In this document: in pieces, positions 7,611 to 16,323 of the stretch
Position numbering within the stretch: the stretch's first letter is position 1
Layout of the letters: every line of letters begins with the position of its first letter
Source of the DNA: DATJIG01 sp035493495
GTDB lineage: Bacteria > Pseudomonadota > Alphaproteobacteria > SMXQ01
Assembly: GCA_035493495.1 (NCBI GenBank)
Contig: DATJIG010000144.1
Coordinates: 1-35,710 of the forward strand
Reading direction: 5' to 3'
Length of the DNA: 35,710 nt
Program-made: the position numbers and the translations under genes
The notes under the pieces: model-generated
The model's input: only the letters and a program-made list of their open reading frames with translations
What the model was told of the DNA's origin: nothing
Databases searched by the model: none

Positions 7611-8941
7611 ATTTTGCGCACGATCCATCGCCTTCGGCGCCGGCCAGTTCGGGTGGCGAAGCGGCATCCCTGACCGGGATCAGGCTGCGGCGCGGCGAGC
7701 GCGCTACACCCGCCAAGAAGGCCGGTGACCTGACGCAAAAGCTGCGGGCGCCGGCCTCTTCGCCAATGCCGGCTCCTCCGGCCGCGACACCGGCCGAGAC
7801 GCCGCGCCCGCAGCCCGTCATCGCGCGCGAACCCGCGGCCCCCGTGCTCCGTGCGCCGATCGTGCGCGTGACCCTGGTCCCGAACGTCCGTCCTACTCCC
7901 GTGGCCGCCACTCCGGCCCCGACGCCGCCGATACCGGCCGCGACTCCCGTTGCGCGTCAGGTCACTCGCGTAAATCCGCCGGCGGCGCAGCCTGTGGCGC
8001 CCACGGTTGCTCGCCCGTCGGTCCCGCCCGCGTCTCCCGTTTCTGCTCCGGTTGCGCGACAAGCCACTCTCGTAAGCCCGCCGTCACAACCGGTGCCGCC
8101 TGCGGCCCGCCCGGCAGCGCCGGCCCCGGCCGCGTCCTCGGCCGACCGTCCGGTGCCGAACCCGCCGCCTGTTGCGCGCCCGCAGGCACCGACAAATCCG
8201 CTCCCGGTTCTGCGCGCCAATCCGCCCTCCGTCGCACGCGCACCGCAGACGCCTGTCGAGCCGCCCGCGCGACCGGCCGCTGCGCCACCGGCGGTACCAC
8301 CCACGGCGACCCCAGCCGCGCCGCCGCCGACGCATGCGAGCACAGCGGCACCGCTTGCACCTCCTGCGCCAAATCCCTCGCCGGTCGCGACGACTGCTCC
8401 CGCTGCGCGCGCGGCGACTCCACCACAGGCGGCGCCCGCGCGCCCGGTCGTCGCGCCGGTGCCGCGGCCGAGCGCAGCGACGGCGCCTGCCGCCTCTCCG
8501 GCCGCGAGCGCTCCCGCGGCGCGGGCGCCGCAAGCGAACGTGTCGCCAATCGCGGCGGCGTTCCAGGACGAGCGTGTGCTGCGCCAGTTGTGGGAACACC
8601 TGCGCGGGCGCAGCGATCTGCCGCCGATCGGCAATCTCGACACGAAGCAGGTCGCCGCGAGCTGGCCCAACACATTGCTGGTGAACTACAGCGCCGGCGC
8701 GACCATGCCCCAGGTGACGCGCCTCGGCCGGCACACCGACGATGTCGAATACACGAGCATGGTGACCGAGTGGATCCTGTCGTGTTCGCGCGAGGTCGTG
8801 CGCTCGGGCAGACCGACGGAGAAGGAAGAGCGCTTCCCCGGCGAACATCGTCGCCGAAGCTATCACATGCTGCTGTTGCCGTTCGCCTCCTCCTCGGGGC
8901 AGGGCGATTACATCCTCTGCCATCTGACCTGTCTCGACTGA
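7607..8941 (+). CDS. Pro/Ala-rich protein with C-terminal PAS-like domain
   Basis: 444 aa. After ~40 residues comes a ~275-residue disordered tract dominated by Pro and Ala, with loosely repeated VARQ-T-V-PP units. A folded C-terminal domain (~320-444) follows: LRQLWEHLRGRSDLPPIGNL, then ASWPNTLLV, a Thr/Arg/Gly turn, and a last strand ending YILCHLTCLD. The W-x-x-LRG-x3-LPP opening resembles alphaproteobacterial PAS_5-type domains; this is by eye. The ATG is inside ATGA with the previous stop, so the three genes form one coupled operon. No signal peptide or membrane segment is seen. A role as the positioned cargo or adaptor of the ParA system is an inference. The Pro/Ala tract makes reading-frame assignment by composition harder, but overlap and the folded C-terminus support this frame. 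Confidence 0.8.
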   Translation: MNFAHDPSPSAPASSGGEAASLTGIRLRRGERATPAKKAGDLTQKLRAPASSPMPAPPAATPAETPRPQPVIAREPAAPVLRAPIVRVTLVPNVRPTPVAATPAPTPPIPAATPVARQVTRVNPPAAQPVAPTVARPSVPPASPVSAPVARQATLVSPPSQPVPPAARPAAPAPAASSADRPVPNPPPVARPQAPTNPLPVLRANPPSVARAPQTPVEPPARPAAAPPAVPPTATPAAPPPTHASTAAPLAPPAPNPSPVATTAPAARAATPPQAAPARPVVAPVPRPSAATAPAASPAASAPAARAPQANVSPIAAAFQDERVLRQLWEHLRGRSDLPPIGNLDTKQVAASWPNTLLVNYSAGATMPQVTRLGRHTDDVEYTSMVTEWILSCSREVVRSGRPTEKEERFPGEHRRRSYHMLLLPFASSSGQGDYILCHLTCLD

Positions 8942-8979
8942 CAGGCAGCGCGCACTCGCACGGACCGGCGATAAACCCA

Positions 8980-9010
8980 TTGGTCTCCGCCGCGGTTCGA
9001 CGTCTATAAT
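8980..9010 (+). promoter_or_regulatory. Possible promoter for the MFS gene
   Basis: A perfect TATAAT (9005-9010) stands out in GC-rich sequence, with TTGGTC 19 bp upstream (8980-8985). The spacing is two bases longer than ideal. It lies in the 234-bp gap before the MFS gene. Confidence 0.35.
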
Positions 9011-9053
9011 CCCTGCCAACAGGGAAGAGCGGGCGGGAACCGTCGCCCCTCCG

Positions 9054-9084
9054 GAAGCCGAGGTCGTCCGACCTCGTCGGCTTC
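9054..9084 (+). other. Strong hairpin in the leader of the MFS gene
   Basis: GAAGCCGAGGTCG pairs with CGACCTC-GTC-GGCTTC, a 13-bp stem interrupted by a 3-nt bulge with a 2-nt loop. No T-run follows, so it is not a typical intrinsic terminator for the PAS-like gene. It may act in the 5' leader of the MFS transcript or be an old terminator. Confidence 0.45.
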
Positions 9085-9175
9085 GCCACCGGCCAAGCAT
9101 CGATGTCGCTGCGTACGACAGCCTCGCACCGCCGTGGTCAGGTGAACTGTCGCGACAGAGGATGCGTGGTTGGGC

Positions 9176-10432
9176 ATGAACGAGGCGAACACCCGGACGG
9201 CCGACGAAAACGACAAGCCCGCAGCCGAGTCGAAGTCGGTCAAGGCGTTCTCCTGGGAAGCATTCCTATCGACCTACCTGCCTGCGCTCGTTCTGGCGCT
9301 TGGCACCGGCATCGCGCTTCCTGCGATCCCGACATTGGCAATGTCGTTCGGGGTGAGCTTCGGTGTCGCCAGCGGCGTCGTGACCGCGTTCCTGCTCGGC
9401 AATCTCGCGGGGACGATTCCTTCGGGCTGGCTGATCGACCGCTTCGGCCGACGGCCGGTACTGATCGCAGGTCCCGTGATCAGCGCCGTGATGGCGTGCG
9501 GCGTCGCACTGTCGGATTCCTTTCCCGAGATCCTGGTGCTGCGCTTCTTCAACGGTTGCGCCGCGCAGATGTGGCTGATGGCCCGGCTCGCCGCGATCTC
9601 GCATGGCACCGCGGCCGGCCAGCGCGGCCGTCAGGTGAGCTGGATGTTCGGCATGGATTCGACCGGCAAGCTCTCCGGCCCGTTGATCGGCGGCTTCATC
9701 GCGACGACCCTCGGCCTGCGCGCGCCGTTCTGGGTGTACGCCGGGCTCGCGTTGCTGTCGCTTATCCCCACCATCCTCTATGCCCGGAACACGCCGCCGC
9801 GGAAGCGCGACTCCGGCGCCACCGCGCAAGGCGCCCTGAAGGTGCTGACGGTGCGCGAGATTGTCATATCTCGCCTACCCTATTTCGGCGTCGCGCTGTT
9901 TGCCGGGCTTACCCGCGGCCCGGTGTACGCCGACCTCCTCCACCTCTACGCGGCATTCGCCTATGGCCTAGGCCCCGCCGAGATCGGCTACCTGGCCACC
10001 GGGGCCTCGCTGATCTCGCTTCCTGTCGGGTTCATCGCCGGCTGGATGATGGACCGGTTCGGCCGCAAGCACACGATGGTGCCGGGGTTCACCGGCTGCG
10101 CGATCGCCATGACGTTGCTCGCCGTGTCCGCGTTCCTGCACGTGTCGCTGGCCTGGTACGTCGCGCTGTTCCTCTTCGGAATTCTGATGCAATCGCTGAC
10201 CGGCGGCTCGGTCCAGACGGTCGGCGCCGACGTCGCGCCGCCGCAGGCGCGCGGCACCTTCCTCGGCCTGTGGCGATTCACCGGCCAGGGCGGCGCCACC
10301 GTGAGCCCGATCATCTTCGCGCTAATGTCGGATCACATCAGCTACGGTTCGGCGTTCCTGTTCGTCTCGGTTTGCGCCGCGGCGGTCGCTTTCCTGCTCA
10401 TCCGCTACGTGCCGGAAACCAAGGCGGACTGA
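9176..10432 (+). CDS. MFS transporter
   Basis: Twelve-TM major facilitator of 418 aa. Motif A is visible in the loop after TM2 (GWLIDRFGRRPVL) and its copy in the second half (GWMMDRFGRKHTM), which is the internal duplication typical of MFS. The N-terminal ~30 residues are polar and cytoplasmic. ATG 9176 is given; a TTG at 9170 in the same frame has a better-spaced AGAGG and may be the true start. It is a monocistronic unit, and no substrate can be inferred. It converges on the YCII-domain gene with a 42-nt gap. Confidence 0.92.
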   Translation: MNEANTRTADENDKPAAESKSVKAFSWEAFLSTYLPALVLALGTGIALPAIPTLAMSFGVSFGVASGVVTAFLLGNLAGTIPSGWLIDRFGRRPVLIAGPVISAVMACGVALSDSFPEILVLRFFNGCAAQMWLMARLAAISHGTAAGQRGRQVSWMFGMDSTGKLSGPLIGGFIATTLGLRAPFWVYAGLALLSLIPTILYARNTPPRKRDSGATAQGALKVLTVREIVISRLPYFGVALFAGLTRGPVYADLLHLYAAFAYGLGPAEIGYLATGASLISLPVGFIAGWMMDRFGRKHTMVPGFTGCAIAMTLLAVSAFLHVSLAWYVALFLFGILMQSLTGGSVQTVGADVAPPQARGTFLGLWRFTGQGGATVSPIIFALMSDHISYGSAFLFVSVCAAAVAFLLIRYVPETKAD

Positions 10433-10474
10433 GCGGCTCTCGGCCACTCGCGCGACGGGTCGGATCCGGCGCGC

Positions 10475-10903
10475 TTACCCGTGGCCAAATGTGAAGGACC
10501 GGCGGTCGACCGTCATCGTGCCGTTGGTGAAGCTGATTCGGATCGTGATGTCGCCTTCGGTGCGCTGCCACGGGATCAGCTTCATGGTCCGATGCCCTGC
10601 CCGCGTATAGGGCTCCTGGAAAGCGATTGCTTCCGCTTCCTGTCGCGACTCGGCGCGGAGAATGAACATGCCGAATCCGAGATCGGATGTTTCCTTCTCC
10701 TGGGCGTTCTCGAGCTTCCCGGCGCCGAAGATCCGCCCCTCCGTTTCGAGACCGGCGAGAAACTTCTTGTGAGCGGCGCGCAATGAATCCTTCGACGGGC
10801 CGGTTTTCGGCGGATCGGCCACCAGCGTCATCACGCACAGATAACACTGCTCGCGCGTCAATGGACGCGTCAGGTGTGCGGCTTCCTGTTCAGTCGTGGC
10901 CAT
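10475..10903 (-). CDS. YCII-related domain protein
   Basis: A 142-aa protein with the YCII ferredoxin-like alpha/beta fold: an opening strand (YLCVMTLVADP), AHKKFLAGLETEGRIFGAGKL with the usual conserved His and Gly, then FGMFILRAESRQEAEAIAFQ and a W-containing strand (HRTMKLIPW). YCII proteins are small enzymes or accessory proteins in catabolic operons. ATG 10903 has a strong GGGAGG. It starts 16 nt after the stop of the FAD monooxygenase gene, so the two are co-transcribed, and it may act on the monooxygenase product (inference). Confidence 0.85.
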   Translation of the reverse strand: MATTEQEAAHLTRPLTREQCYLCVMTLVADPPKTGPSKDSLRAAHKKFLAGLETEGRIFGAGKLENAQEKETSDLGFGMFILRAESRQEAEAIAFQEPYTRAGHRTMKLIPWQRTEGDITIRISFTNGTMTVDRRSFTFGHG

Positions 10904-10919
10904 CGTGTGCCTCCCGCAA

Positions 10920-12608
10920 TCAAATGGGAACGTTGGGTTCATCGGACGTCTGTGCGAACCGGCTTTCGGCGACAGCCTGAGGCTGCACGGGGCGGGCACC
11001 CCGCACCACGTCGATGACCATTCGCGGATCGGCGGGAGGCGCGTCGCCCCGCCACGCGACGTGGCCATCGGGCCGGACGAGAACGAGTCGCCGCTCGTAG
11101 AGTTCCTCAAGATCGGGGCCACCGACATCGAGCTGGGTCAATGGCACTCCGCACGCTGCCGCTGCGGCGACCAGGCCGTCGCAATCGGGCGGTCGCGCGC
11201 CGACGCGCACGAGAACGAAACCTCGCCCGAAACGATCCAGGATCGGGTTGCCATCGAGATATCCGTCGGGTGCCCGGGCACCCGGATAGGTGGTCGGACG
11301 ATAGTGCTGATAGTCACTAGGTGGCGATGGCATATCTCCGGGCAGGCAAATCGGCGAATCCTCATAGCGGTACCCGATCTGCATGCCTTCCGTCGGCGGA
11401 TGTGTCGCATGCGCCAGAAGCCGGGCGCCGGTCGCCGCGCGGACGCGGGCGCCCTCGTCGCCGTCGTCCAGGATGGCGGGGCCAGGCGGAGCCTTCATTC
11501 GCCCCGACTGGAACATCGCGACCGCCGCCTCGGCGTTGCGCTCGGCGACGGGCCGGCGCTCGGCCTGATAGGAATCGAGCAGCCCCGCTCCACCCCACCC
11601 GGCGAGCATCGCCTCAAGCTTCCACGACAGGTTGGTCGCGTCGGCGACGCCGGTGTTCATGCCGAGTGTTCCGGACGGGGGCATCTGGTGGATGGCGTCG
11701 CCGGCGAGGAAGACGCGACCGATCCGGTAACGATCCGCGAGCAGGCGCCGTCGCGTCCATGGCGTGACGTCGAGTAGATCGAAGGCAAAATCGCGCCCGA
11801 CGAAGCGCCGGATCACATCCGCCACCTCCTCGCGCGACGCCGTCGCCTTCTCCCCGTTGATCCCGAGAATCTGCGCCTGCCACAAGTCGGTGCCGTTCAC
11901 CGCAAAGAGGTAGCCGCACGAGCCCTCGGGGCCGACCACGTTGTAGAAGAGGGCTCGGCCCTTGTCGTGCGCGCTCAGGAACTCGTTCGAGCGGAAATAC
12001 GCGTTGGTCGAATGATTGACGTTCCAGTTTCCCGCGAGCTCGATGCCGATGGACTTGCGAATGACGCTCCCCGCCCCCTCGCAGGAGACGATGTAATCGG
12101 CGCGCGCCACGCTGCGCGCACCCGTCGGAACATCGATCAACTCGGCGGTAACGCCCTCGTCGTCCTGGGTGACGCCGACGCACTGGGTCAAGTACATCGC
12201 GCGCACGCTCGGGCACTTCAGCGCGTAGTCCCGCAGGATCGGATCGAACTCCGTCTGATGGATGCGCATGAATGTCTCGAGGGCGCCTCGCGGCGCGACA
12301 TCGTCGGCGAGCGACGGTGCCGTCTGGCGGGCGAGCTCGTATCCGTTGAGGCTCGTGACCCACACGCGGTCGCGCGGGTAGTCCTTCGCCATGCCGTGGG
12401 CGCGGATCCTGGCGCGAAGGCCCCAGCGGCGGCAGTACTCCATAGTGCGGATGTTCACGCCGCTGGTCTTCGGCTGAGGAACCTCACCGGTCCCCTTGTC
12501 GACAAGCAGGGTCGGAACGCCGCGCCAGCCGAGATCGGCAGCAAGCGCCAGTCCCACGGGGCCGGCACCGACGACGATCACGCGGGGCTTGAATTCGGAA
12601 TGCGTCAT
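10920..12608 (-). CDS. FAD-dependent aromatic hydroxylase (PheA/TfdB type)
   Basis: A 562-aa group A flavoprotein monooxygenase that uses NAD(P)H and O2 to hydroxylate a small, usually phenolic, substrate. The ADP-binding motif GAGPVG is at 14-19. The second FAD motif GDAIHQMPPSGTLGMNTG (~290) is intact and is followed by ADATNLSWKLEAML. A thioredoxin-like C-terminal domain of the phenol hydroxylase type completes the protein, so it is full length. The next gene downstream is the YCII protein; a Bug-type binding protein lies upstream on the same strand 149 nt away and could feed it substrate. Confidence 0.92.
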   Translation of the reverse strand: MTHSEFKPRVIVVGAGPVGLALAADLGWRGVPTLLVDKGTGEVPQPKTSGVNIRTMEYCRRWGLRARIRAHGMAKDYPRDRVWVTSLNGYELARQTAPSLADDVAPRGALETFMRIHQTEFDPILRDYALKCPSVRAMYLTQCVGVTQDDEGVTAELIDVPTGARSVARADYIVSCEGAGSVIRKSIGIELAGNWNVNHSTNAYFRSNEFLSAHDKGRALFYNVVGPEGSCGYLFAVNGTDLWQAQILGINGEKATASREEVADVIRRFVGRDFAFDLLDVTPWTRRRLLADRYRIGRVFLAGDAIHQMPPSGTLGMNTGVADATNLSWKLEAMLAGWGGAGLLDSYQAERRPVAERNAEAAVAMFQSGRMKAPPGPAILDDGDEGARVRAATGARLLAHATHPPTEGMQIGYRYEDSPICLPGDMPSPPSDYQHYRPTTYPGARAPDGYLDGNPILDRFGRGFVLVRVGARPPDCDGLVAAAAACGVPLTQLDVGGPDLEELYERRLVLVRPDGHVAWRGDAPPADPRMVIDVVRGARPVQPQAVAESRFAQTSDEPNVPI

Positions 12609-12757
12609 CTCGACTCGAGCGGACAGGAAGCGCTGAACGGAAGGTTACCCGTCCCCGAAGATGACTGCCACCAACGTTGCAAAGGCGGCGGCCCTATCCA
12701 GACCGCCCGCGCGGACGGAGACCAAGTCAGACCGATTCCGGGCGGTGGCATCACCGA

Positions 12758-13828
12758 CTATTCCGACCCGCCCTCGGCCGCCGGTCCCATCGCGGCCTTG
12801 GCTTTTTCGATGATCTCGGGCGCCGGGCTGATGATGTTCCGCACGATGTCCGCGACCTCCTTGCCGGTCAGCGGATTGACGTCGAAGCGCGCTTTGGCCA
12901 TGTCGGCGAGAAAGCCGGGATCTTTCAGGGTCGCGGTGAATGCCGCGCGCAGCAATGCCACGCGCTCGGGCGGCAGATCGGGCGGCGCGAGGAACGGATA
13001 GCCGAGCGTTATCGGGTCGGTGATCAGTTTCAGAAGGCTGCGCTGTTCATCACTGGCGGCGAGGTCCGTGAGGAGCGGCACTTCGCGCCCCATGTAGGCC
13101 GAGATTTCCGGGTCTTTCTTCACGCCCGCCTGCACCAGGATGTTGATCTTGTGATCCCGCAACCAGTCGGGCTGGCCGATCAGGATCGACCCGTAGCTGT
13201 TGGTGCGCGCCTCCACTTCGCCGCGCGCCATCGCGAGATCGATATCGGCGAGACTCTTGTAGCCGATGACGATCTTGAATTTTGTCCCGAGCACGTTGTT
13301 CATTACCGCCGGGACCATGACGATGTCGGAGCCGGGACCGGTGCCGCCGAGGATGACCTCGCGCTTCATTACATCGTCCATGGTGGCGACGCCCGAGTCA
13401 CGCCACGCCACCACCACTGTGTTTCGCGCCGCCGCCGAGCCGAGCCAGTTGAACTTGCCCGCGTCATAGCGCACGCCACGGCCATCGAGCACCTGATGCA
13501 AGACGATGCCCTTGTTGACGGTGCCGAACGTCGTCCCGTCCTTCGGCGCGATGTTGTAGAGGTAATTGGTCGCCAGGACATTGCCGGCACCCGGCATATT
13601 CTGCGCGATCATGTTGGGGTGGCCCGGCAGGTACGCGGGCATGTGGCGCGTCAGCCCCTTGGTGATCAGATCGTCGTTGCCGCCGACGCCGGTGCTGATG
13701 ATGATCGTAACCGTCTTGTCCTTGTAGAAGTCGTCCGCTCGCGCTGGCAAGACGCTCGCGGTCGCCATCAGCAGGACTGCCGCCCACGCCCCTTTTGCGC
13801 GTCGAAGGCGCGCGCCCGGTACAAGCAT
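12758..13828 (-). CDS. Bug/TctC-type periplasmic substrate-binding protein (1)
   Basis: A 356-aa secreted binding protein of the tripartite tricarboxylate transporter (TTT) receptor family. A signal peptide (MLVPGARLRRAKGAWAAVLL, cleavage after PARA) precedes DDFYKDKTVTIIISTGVGGN, PGHPNMIAQNMPGAGN and NYLYNIAPKDGTTFG, the pattern shared by all Bug proteins in this window. ATG 13828 is chosen because it starts the signal peptide and follows an AGGGGG. The frame is open to 13969, but that stretch holds the neighbour's terminator. No TctA/TctB membrane genes are nearby. Confidence 0.9.
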   Translation of the reverse strand: MLVPGARLRRAKGAWAAVLLMATASVLPARADDFYKDKTVTIIISTGVGGNDDLITKGLTRHMPAYLPGHPNMIAQNMPGAGNVLATNYLYNIAPKDGTTFGTVNKGIVLHQVLDGRGVRYDAGKFNWLGSAAARNTVVVAWRDSGVATMDDVMKREVILGGTGPGSDIVMVPAVMNNVLGTKFKIVIGYKSLADIDLAMARGEVEARTNSYGSILIGQPDWLRDHKINILVQAGVKKDPEISAYMGREVPLLTDLAASDEQRSLLKLITDPITLGYPFLAPPDLPPERVALLRAAFTATLKDPGFLADMAKARFDVNPLTGKEVADIVRNIISPAPEIIEKAKAAMGPAAEGGSE

Positions 13829-13951
13829 CCCGGCCCCCTGTCCCAGCAGCCCTTGATCAGGCCTTTGCGCCAAGGCTAGGCGGGATTCGCCGCGGGGGAC
13901 AGCGCCAAATCCGGATCTGGAAGCCGATGCCGCCCGAACCTCTGCGCACAT

Positions 13952-13983
13952 AAAAAACCGGCGGCACATGTGCCGCCGGTTTT
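13952..13983 (-). terminator. Intrinsic terminator of the MFS gene
   Basis: Perfect 30-bp palindrome (13954-13983, centre ACATGT) with a 6-nt U run when read on the minus strand. It sits 22 nt after the stop of the MFS gene. It separates that gene from the binding-protein gene downstream. Confidence 0.9.
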
Positions 13984-14005
13984 CGCTTCGGTCCGACCGG
14001 GCGGG

Positions 14006-15271
14006 TTACGCCTTCGCGGACAGCTTGGTCATGTCGGGAATGAAGAACACGAACATGTTGGCGAAGATGATCGTCGCCGCCATGAAGTAGAACGTCGACA
14101 ACACGCCGTAGTGGTCGGCGATCTGGCCGCAGATCAGCGGCCCGAGTGCCGTGCCGATCGCCTGGATGCCGAACAGGAGGCCGATCGCCGAACCGCCCAT
14201 GTTCCTCGGCGTCGAGTCGAGCGTCCATGCCTGCAGCACCGCGCGGATCGCGAACAGGAAGAAGCCCAAGAGTGCCACCAGGAATACGAACACCTCGGTG
14301 CCGCCGGCGAAGATCATGAACCCGAGCACCACCGCGGTCATGGCCATGCTCGACATCATGATGCTGCGACGGCCGACCTTGTCGGAGAGGCCGCCCGCGA
14401 TCGGCGCAGCGATGAAGCCGCAGAGCTGCAGCGACATCATCGCCAGACCCACGGTCGAGACCTTGTAGCCCATGACGTTGGCGAGATAGAGCGGCAGGAA
14501 AACGAGCAGCGAGCCTTGGGTCATCGAGCGGAAGGCGGAACTCACCACCAGCATCATCAAGGTCTTGTTCTTGAGCAGGCCGCCGAAGCCCTTGAGGACC
14601 TCGGTGATATGGGGAGCCTTTTCGGCCTTGGCCGCCTTGCCCTTCATCTGCAGCCGGCCGAGGTACCACAGGATGGCGACGGCCATCACGATGCCCGGAA
14701 TGACGTTGAACAGCATCACCTGGCGCCAGGTGATCGCGGGGATTGCGAAGACCGAGCCGATGGCGAGACCGCTGACAAGCGCGCCGGCAACGGCCGGAGC
14801 GATTGCGTCACCGATGTTGCCGCCCATGCCGTGAATGGAGACGACGAGGCCCTTGCGCTCCGAGAAGCGCTTTCCGAGTGTCGGGATCGCGGTCGGGTGC
14901 CAGAGCGTGTTGCCGGCCCCGATCAAGGCCGCACAGGCGAGCAGCATCCAGTAGGCCTGAGAGGTCGACATGATCATGTAAGGGATGCCGACCCAGGCGA
15001 GCGACAGCGCCATCAGCAGGCCCTTGCGCGAAACGGTGTCGCAGATGATTCCGGCGGGAATGTTGGACAGGGTCCCGGCGATCGCTTGCACGGTGATGAT
15101 CGACGCGATCTGGGTGTAGCTCAATCCCAGTTCGTTGCCGATGAGGGGGGAGAGAACGTAGAAGGTCGCCGGATACCAGTGGGTCAGCGAATGACCGATG
15201 GTGATGAACCAGACCTCCGCGAACGAACGACGCTCGGTGGAGACTTCCGCGGTCGCGGTCATAGCCGTCAT
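14006..15271 (-). CDS. MFS transporter, fosmidomycin-resistance (Fsr)-like
   Basis: A 421-aa, 12-TM carrier. The N-terminal FAEVWFITIGHSLTHWYPAT with a conserved His pair in TM1, then GIICDTVSRKGLLM and LWHPTAIPTLGKRF, resembles the Fsr/NarK-like subgroup. The second half repeats motif A (GGLSDKVGRRSIMM). ATG 15271 has GAGGAAAG upstream; the frame is open to 15358 without further homology. It is a single-gene unit ended by a strong terminator. A basic ~25-residue loop (RLQMKGKAAKAEKAPH) joins the halves. The substrate is unknown. Confidence 0.9.
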   Translation of the reverse strand: MTAMTATAEVSTERRSFAEVWFITIGHSLTHWYPATFYVLSPLIGNELGLSYTQIASIITVQAIAGTLSNIPAGIICDTVSRKGLLMALSLAWVGIPYMIMSTSQAYWMLLACAALIGAGNTLWHPTAIPTLGKRFSERKGLVVSIHGMGGNIGDAIAPAVAGALVSGLAIGSVFAIPAITWRQVMLFNVIPGIVMAVAILWYLGRLQMKGKAAKAEKAPHITEVLKGFGGLLKNKTLMMLVVSSAFRSMTQGSLLVFLPLYLANVMGYKVSTVGLAMMSLQLCGFIAAPIAGGLSDKVGRRSIMMSSMAMTAVVLGFMIFAGGTEVFVFLVALLGFFLFAIRAVLQAWTLDSTPRNMGGSAIGLLFGIQAIGTALGPLICGQIADHYGVLSTFYFMAATIIFANMFVFFIPDMTKLSAKA

Positions 15272-15472
15272 GATTGAGCTTTCCTCACTGTTGCCTCGGA
15301 CACCTTGTCCCGCCACCGTCCAACGCCGCCGCTCCGGCGACGGTCGAAGGCCTCCCAAATGAGCGTCGGGCGTACGAATCTGGCGCCATCCTGGCCTCTC
15401 CGCAAGGGATTAGCCGGGGGCAGCGCGGCCGTGGAAATACCCCCGGACGGCGATATGTAAAAATTGAAACGG

Positions 15473-16300
15473 CTACAGCCGGTCTTCGCCTCGACCCTTG
15501 CCGAGTGCCTTGGCCTGGGGCGTCTGCATGTAGAAGTTGAGGAACTCGTAGCCGAGCGCCGCGTCGTGGATGCGGTTGAACGACTCCATCAGGCGTTTGT
15601 TGATCAGGCGCTTGGTCAGCGCCAGCGCGTAGGCGTTGCGTTTCAGCAGGCGCCGGGCGATCTCGTCGGTCTTGGCGTCGATCTCGGACGCCGGAAGCGC
15701 ATAGTTCACCACCCCCATCGGCACGAGCTCCTTCGCGGTGAACGGGCGGGCCAGCATCAGGTACTCGGCCGCCATGTTGTGCGGCATCTTGAGCGGCGCG
15801 AACACGGCGCCGCCGTCGCCCGTCGCGATGCAGTGGTCGGCGGAGCCCTTCACCTCGCCGTCGATGACGAGTTCGCCGCAGCTCATATGGTGGTCGGCAA
15901 TGATCGCGTCCTCGCGGGCGACGATGAAATCGCAGGCAAGGACGAGATTGGCGCCGAACCCGACGGCGTGGCCATTGACCTTGGCAATCACCGGCTTCTC
16001 GATCGTACACATCGTCTCCACCGCCCGCGTCACGCCGGTCATGATCTCCCAATCGCCGCCGGGATTGCCGTGATGCCCATACGACGATGGCGGGATTGTG
16101 AACACGTCATCCTTGCCGGTGATGACGATGACTCGCACCGAAGCATCGTTGCGCAGCTCGTTGAGCGCTGCGGCGACCTCCGCCGCCCGCTGGGCGCCGC
16201 CCTTGCCCATCTGCTCGCGCAGCTTCTTCTCGATACGCTTGAGCTGGATCGTGGCGATCTGGCCGTCGCGCAGGATATCGACGAGGACGTATTCCGACAT
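15473..16300 (-). CDS. Enoyl-CoA hydratase/isomerase family protein, divergent
   Basis: A 275-aa crotonase-fold protein. The second oxyanion-hole region is clear (KPVIAKVNGHAVGFGANLVL, then ACDFIVAREDAIIAD). The rest departs from the norm: the first oxyanion segment reads GKDDVFTIPPSS instead of the usual FSAGADL, and the block that normally reads PE-x-LG-x-PG is HHMSCGELVIDGEVKGSADH. It may therefore act on an unusual CoA ester or perform another crotonase reaction. ATG 16300 has GGAG 7 nt upstream. It lies 23 nt after a Bug-type binding protein on the same strand, so the two are probably one operon. Confidence 0.85.
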   Translation of the reverse strand: MSEYVLVDILRDGQIATIQLKRIEKKLREQMGKGGAQRAAEVAAALNELRNDASVRVIVITGKDDVFTIPPSSYGHHGNPGGDWEIMTGVTRAVETMCTIEKPVIAKVNGHAVGFGANLVLACDFIVAREDAIIADHHMSCGELVIDGEVKGSADHCIATGDGGAVFAPLKMPHNMAAEYLMLARPFTAKELVPMGVVNYALPASEIDAKTDEIARRLLKRNAYALALTKRLINKRLMESFNRIHDAALGYEFLNFYMQTPQAKALGKGRGEDRL

Positions 16301-16323
16301 GCAGGGCTCCGTTATGAGCGTGG

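Noticed and set aside
7700..8560. Repeat-rich region as a CRISPR array or satellite
   Set aside because: The repetition is GC-rich codon bias for Pro and Ala, not regular DNA units with spacers.
10904..11128. Longer start for the YCII protein
   Set aside because: Would overlap the FAD monooxygenase by ~200 nt; ATG 10903 has a strong GGGAGG and begins the domain normally.
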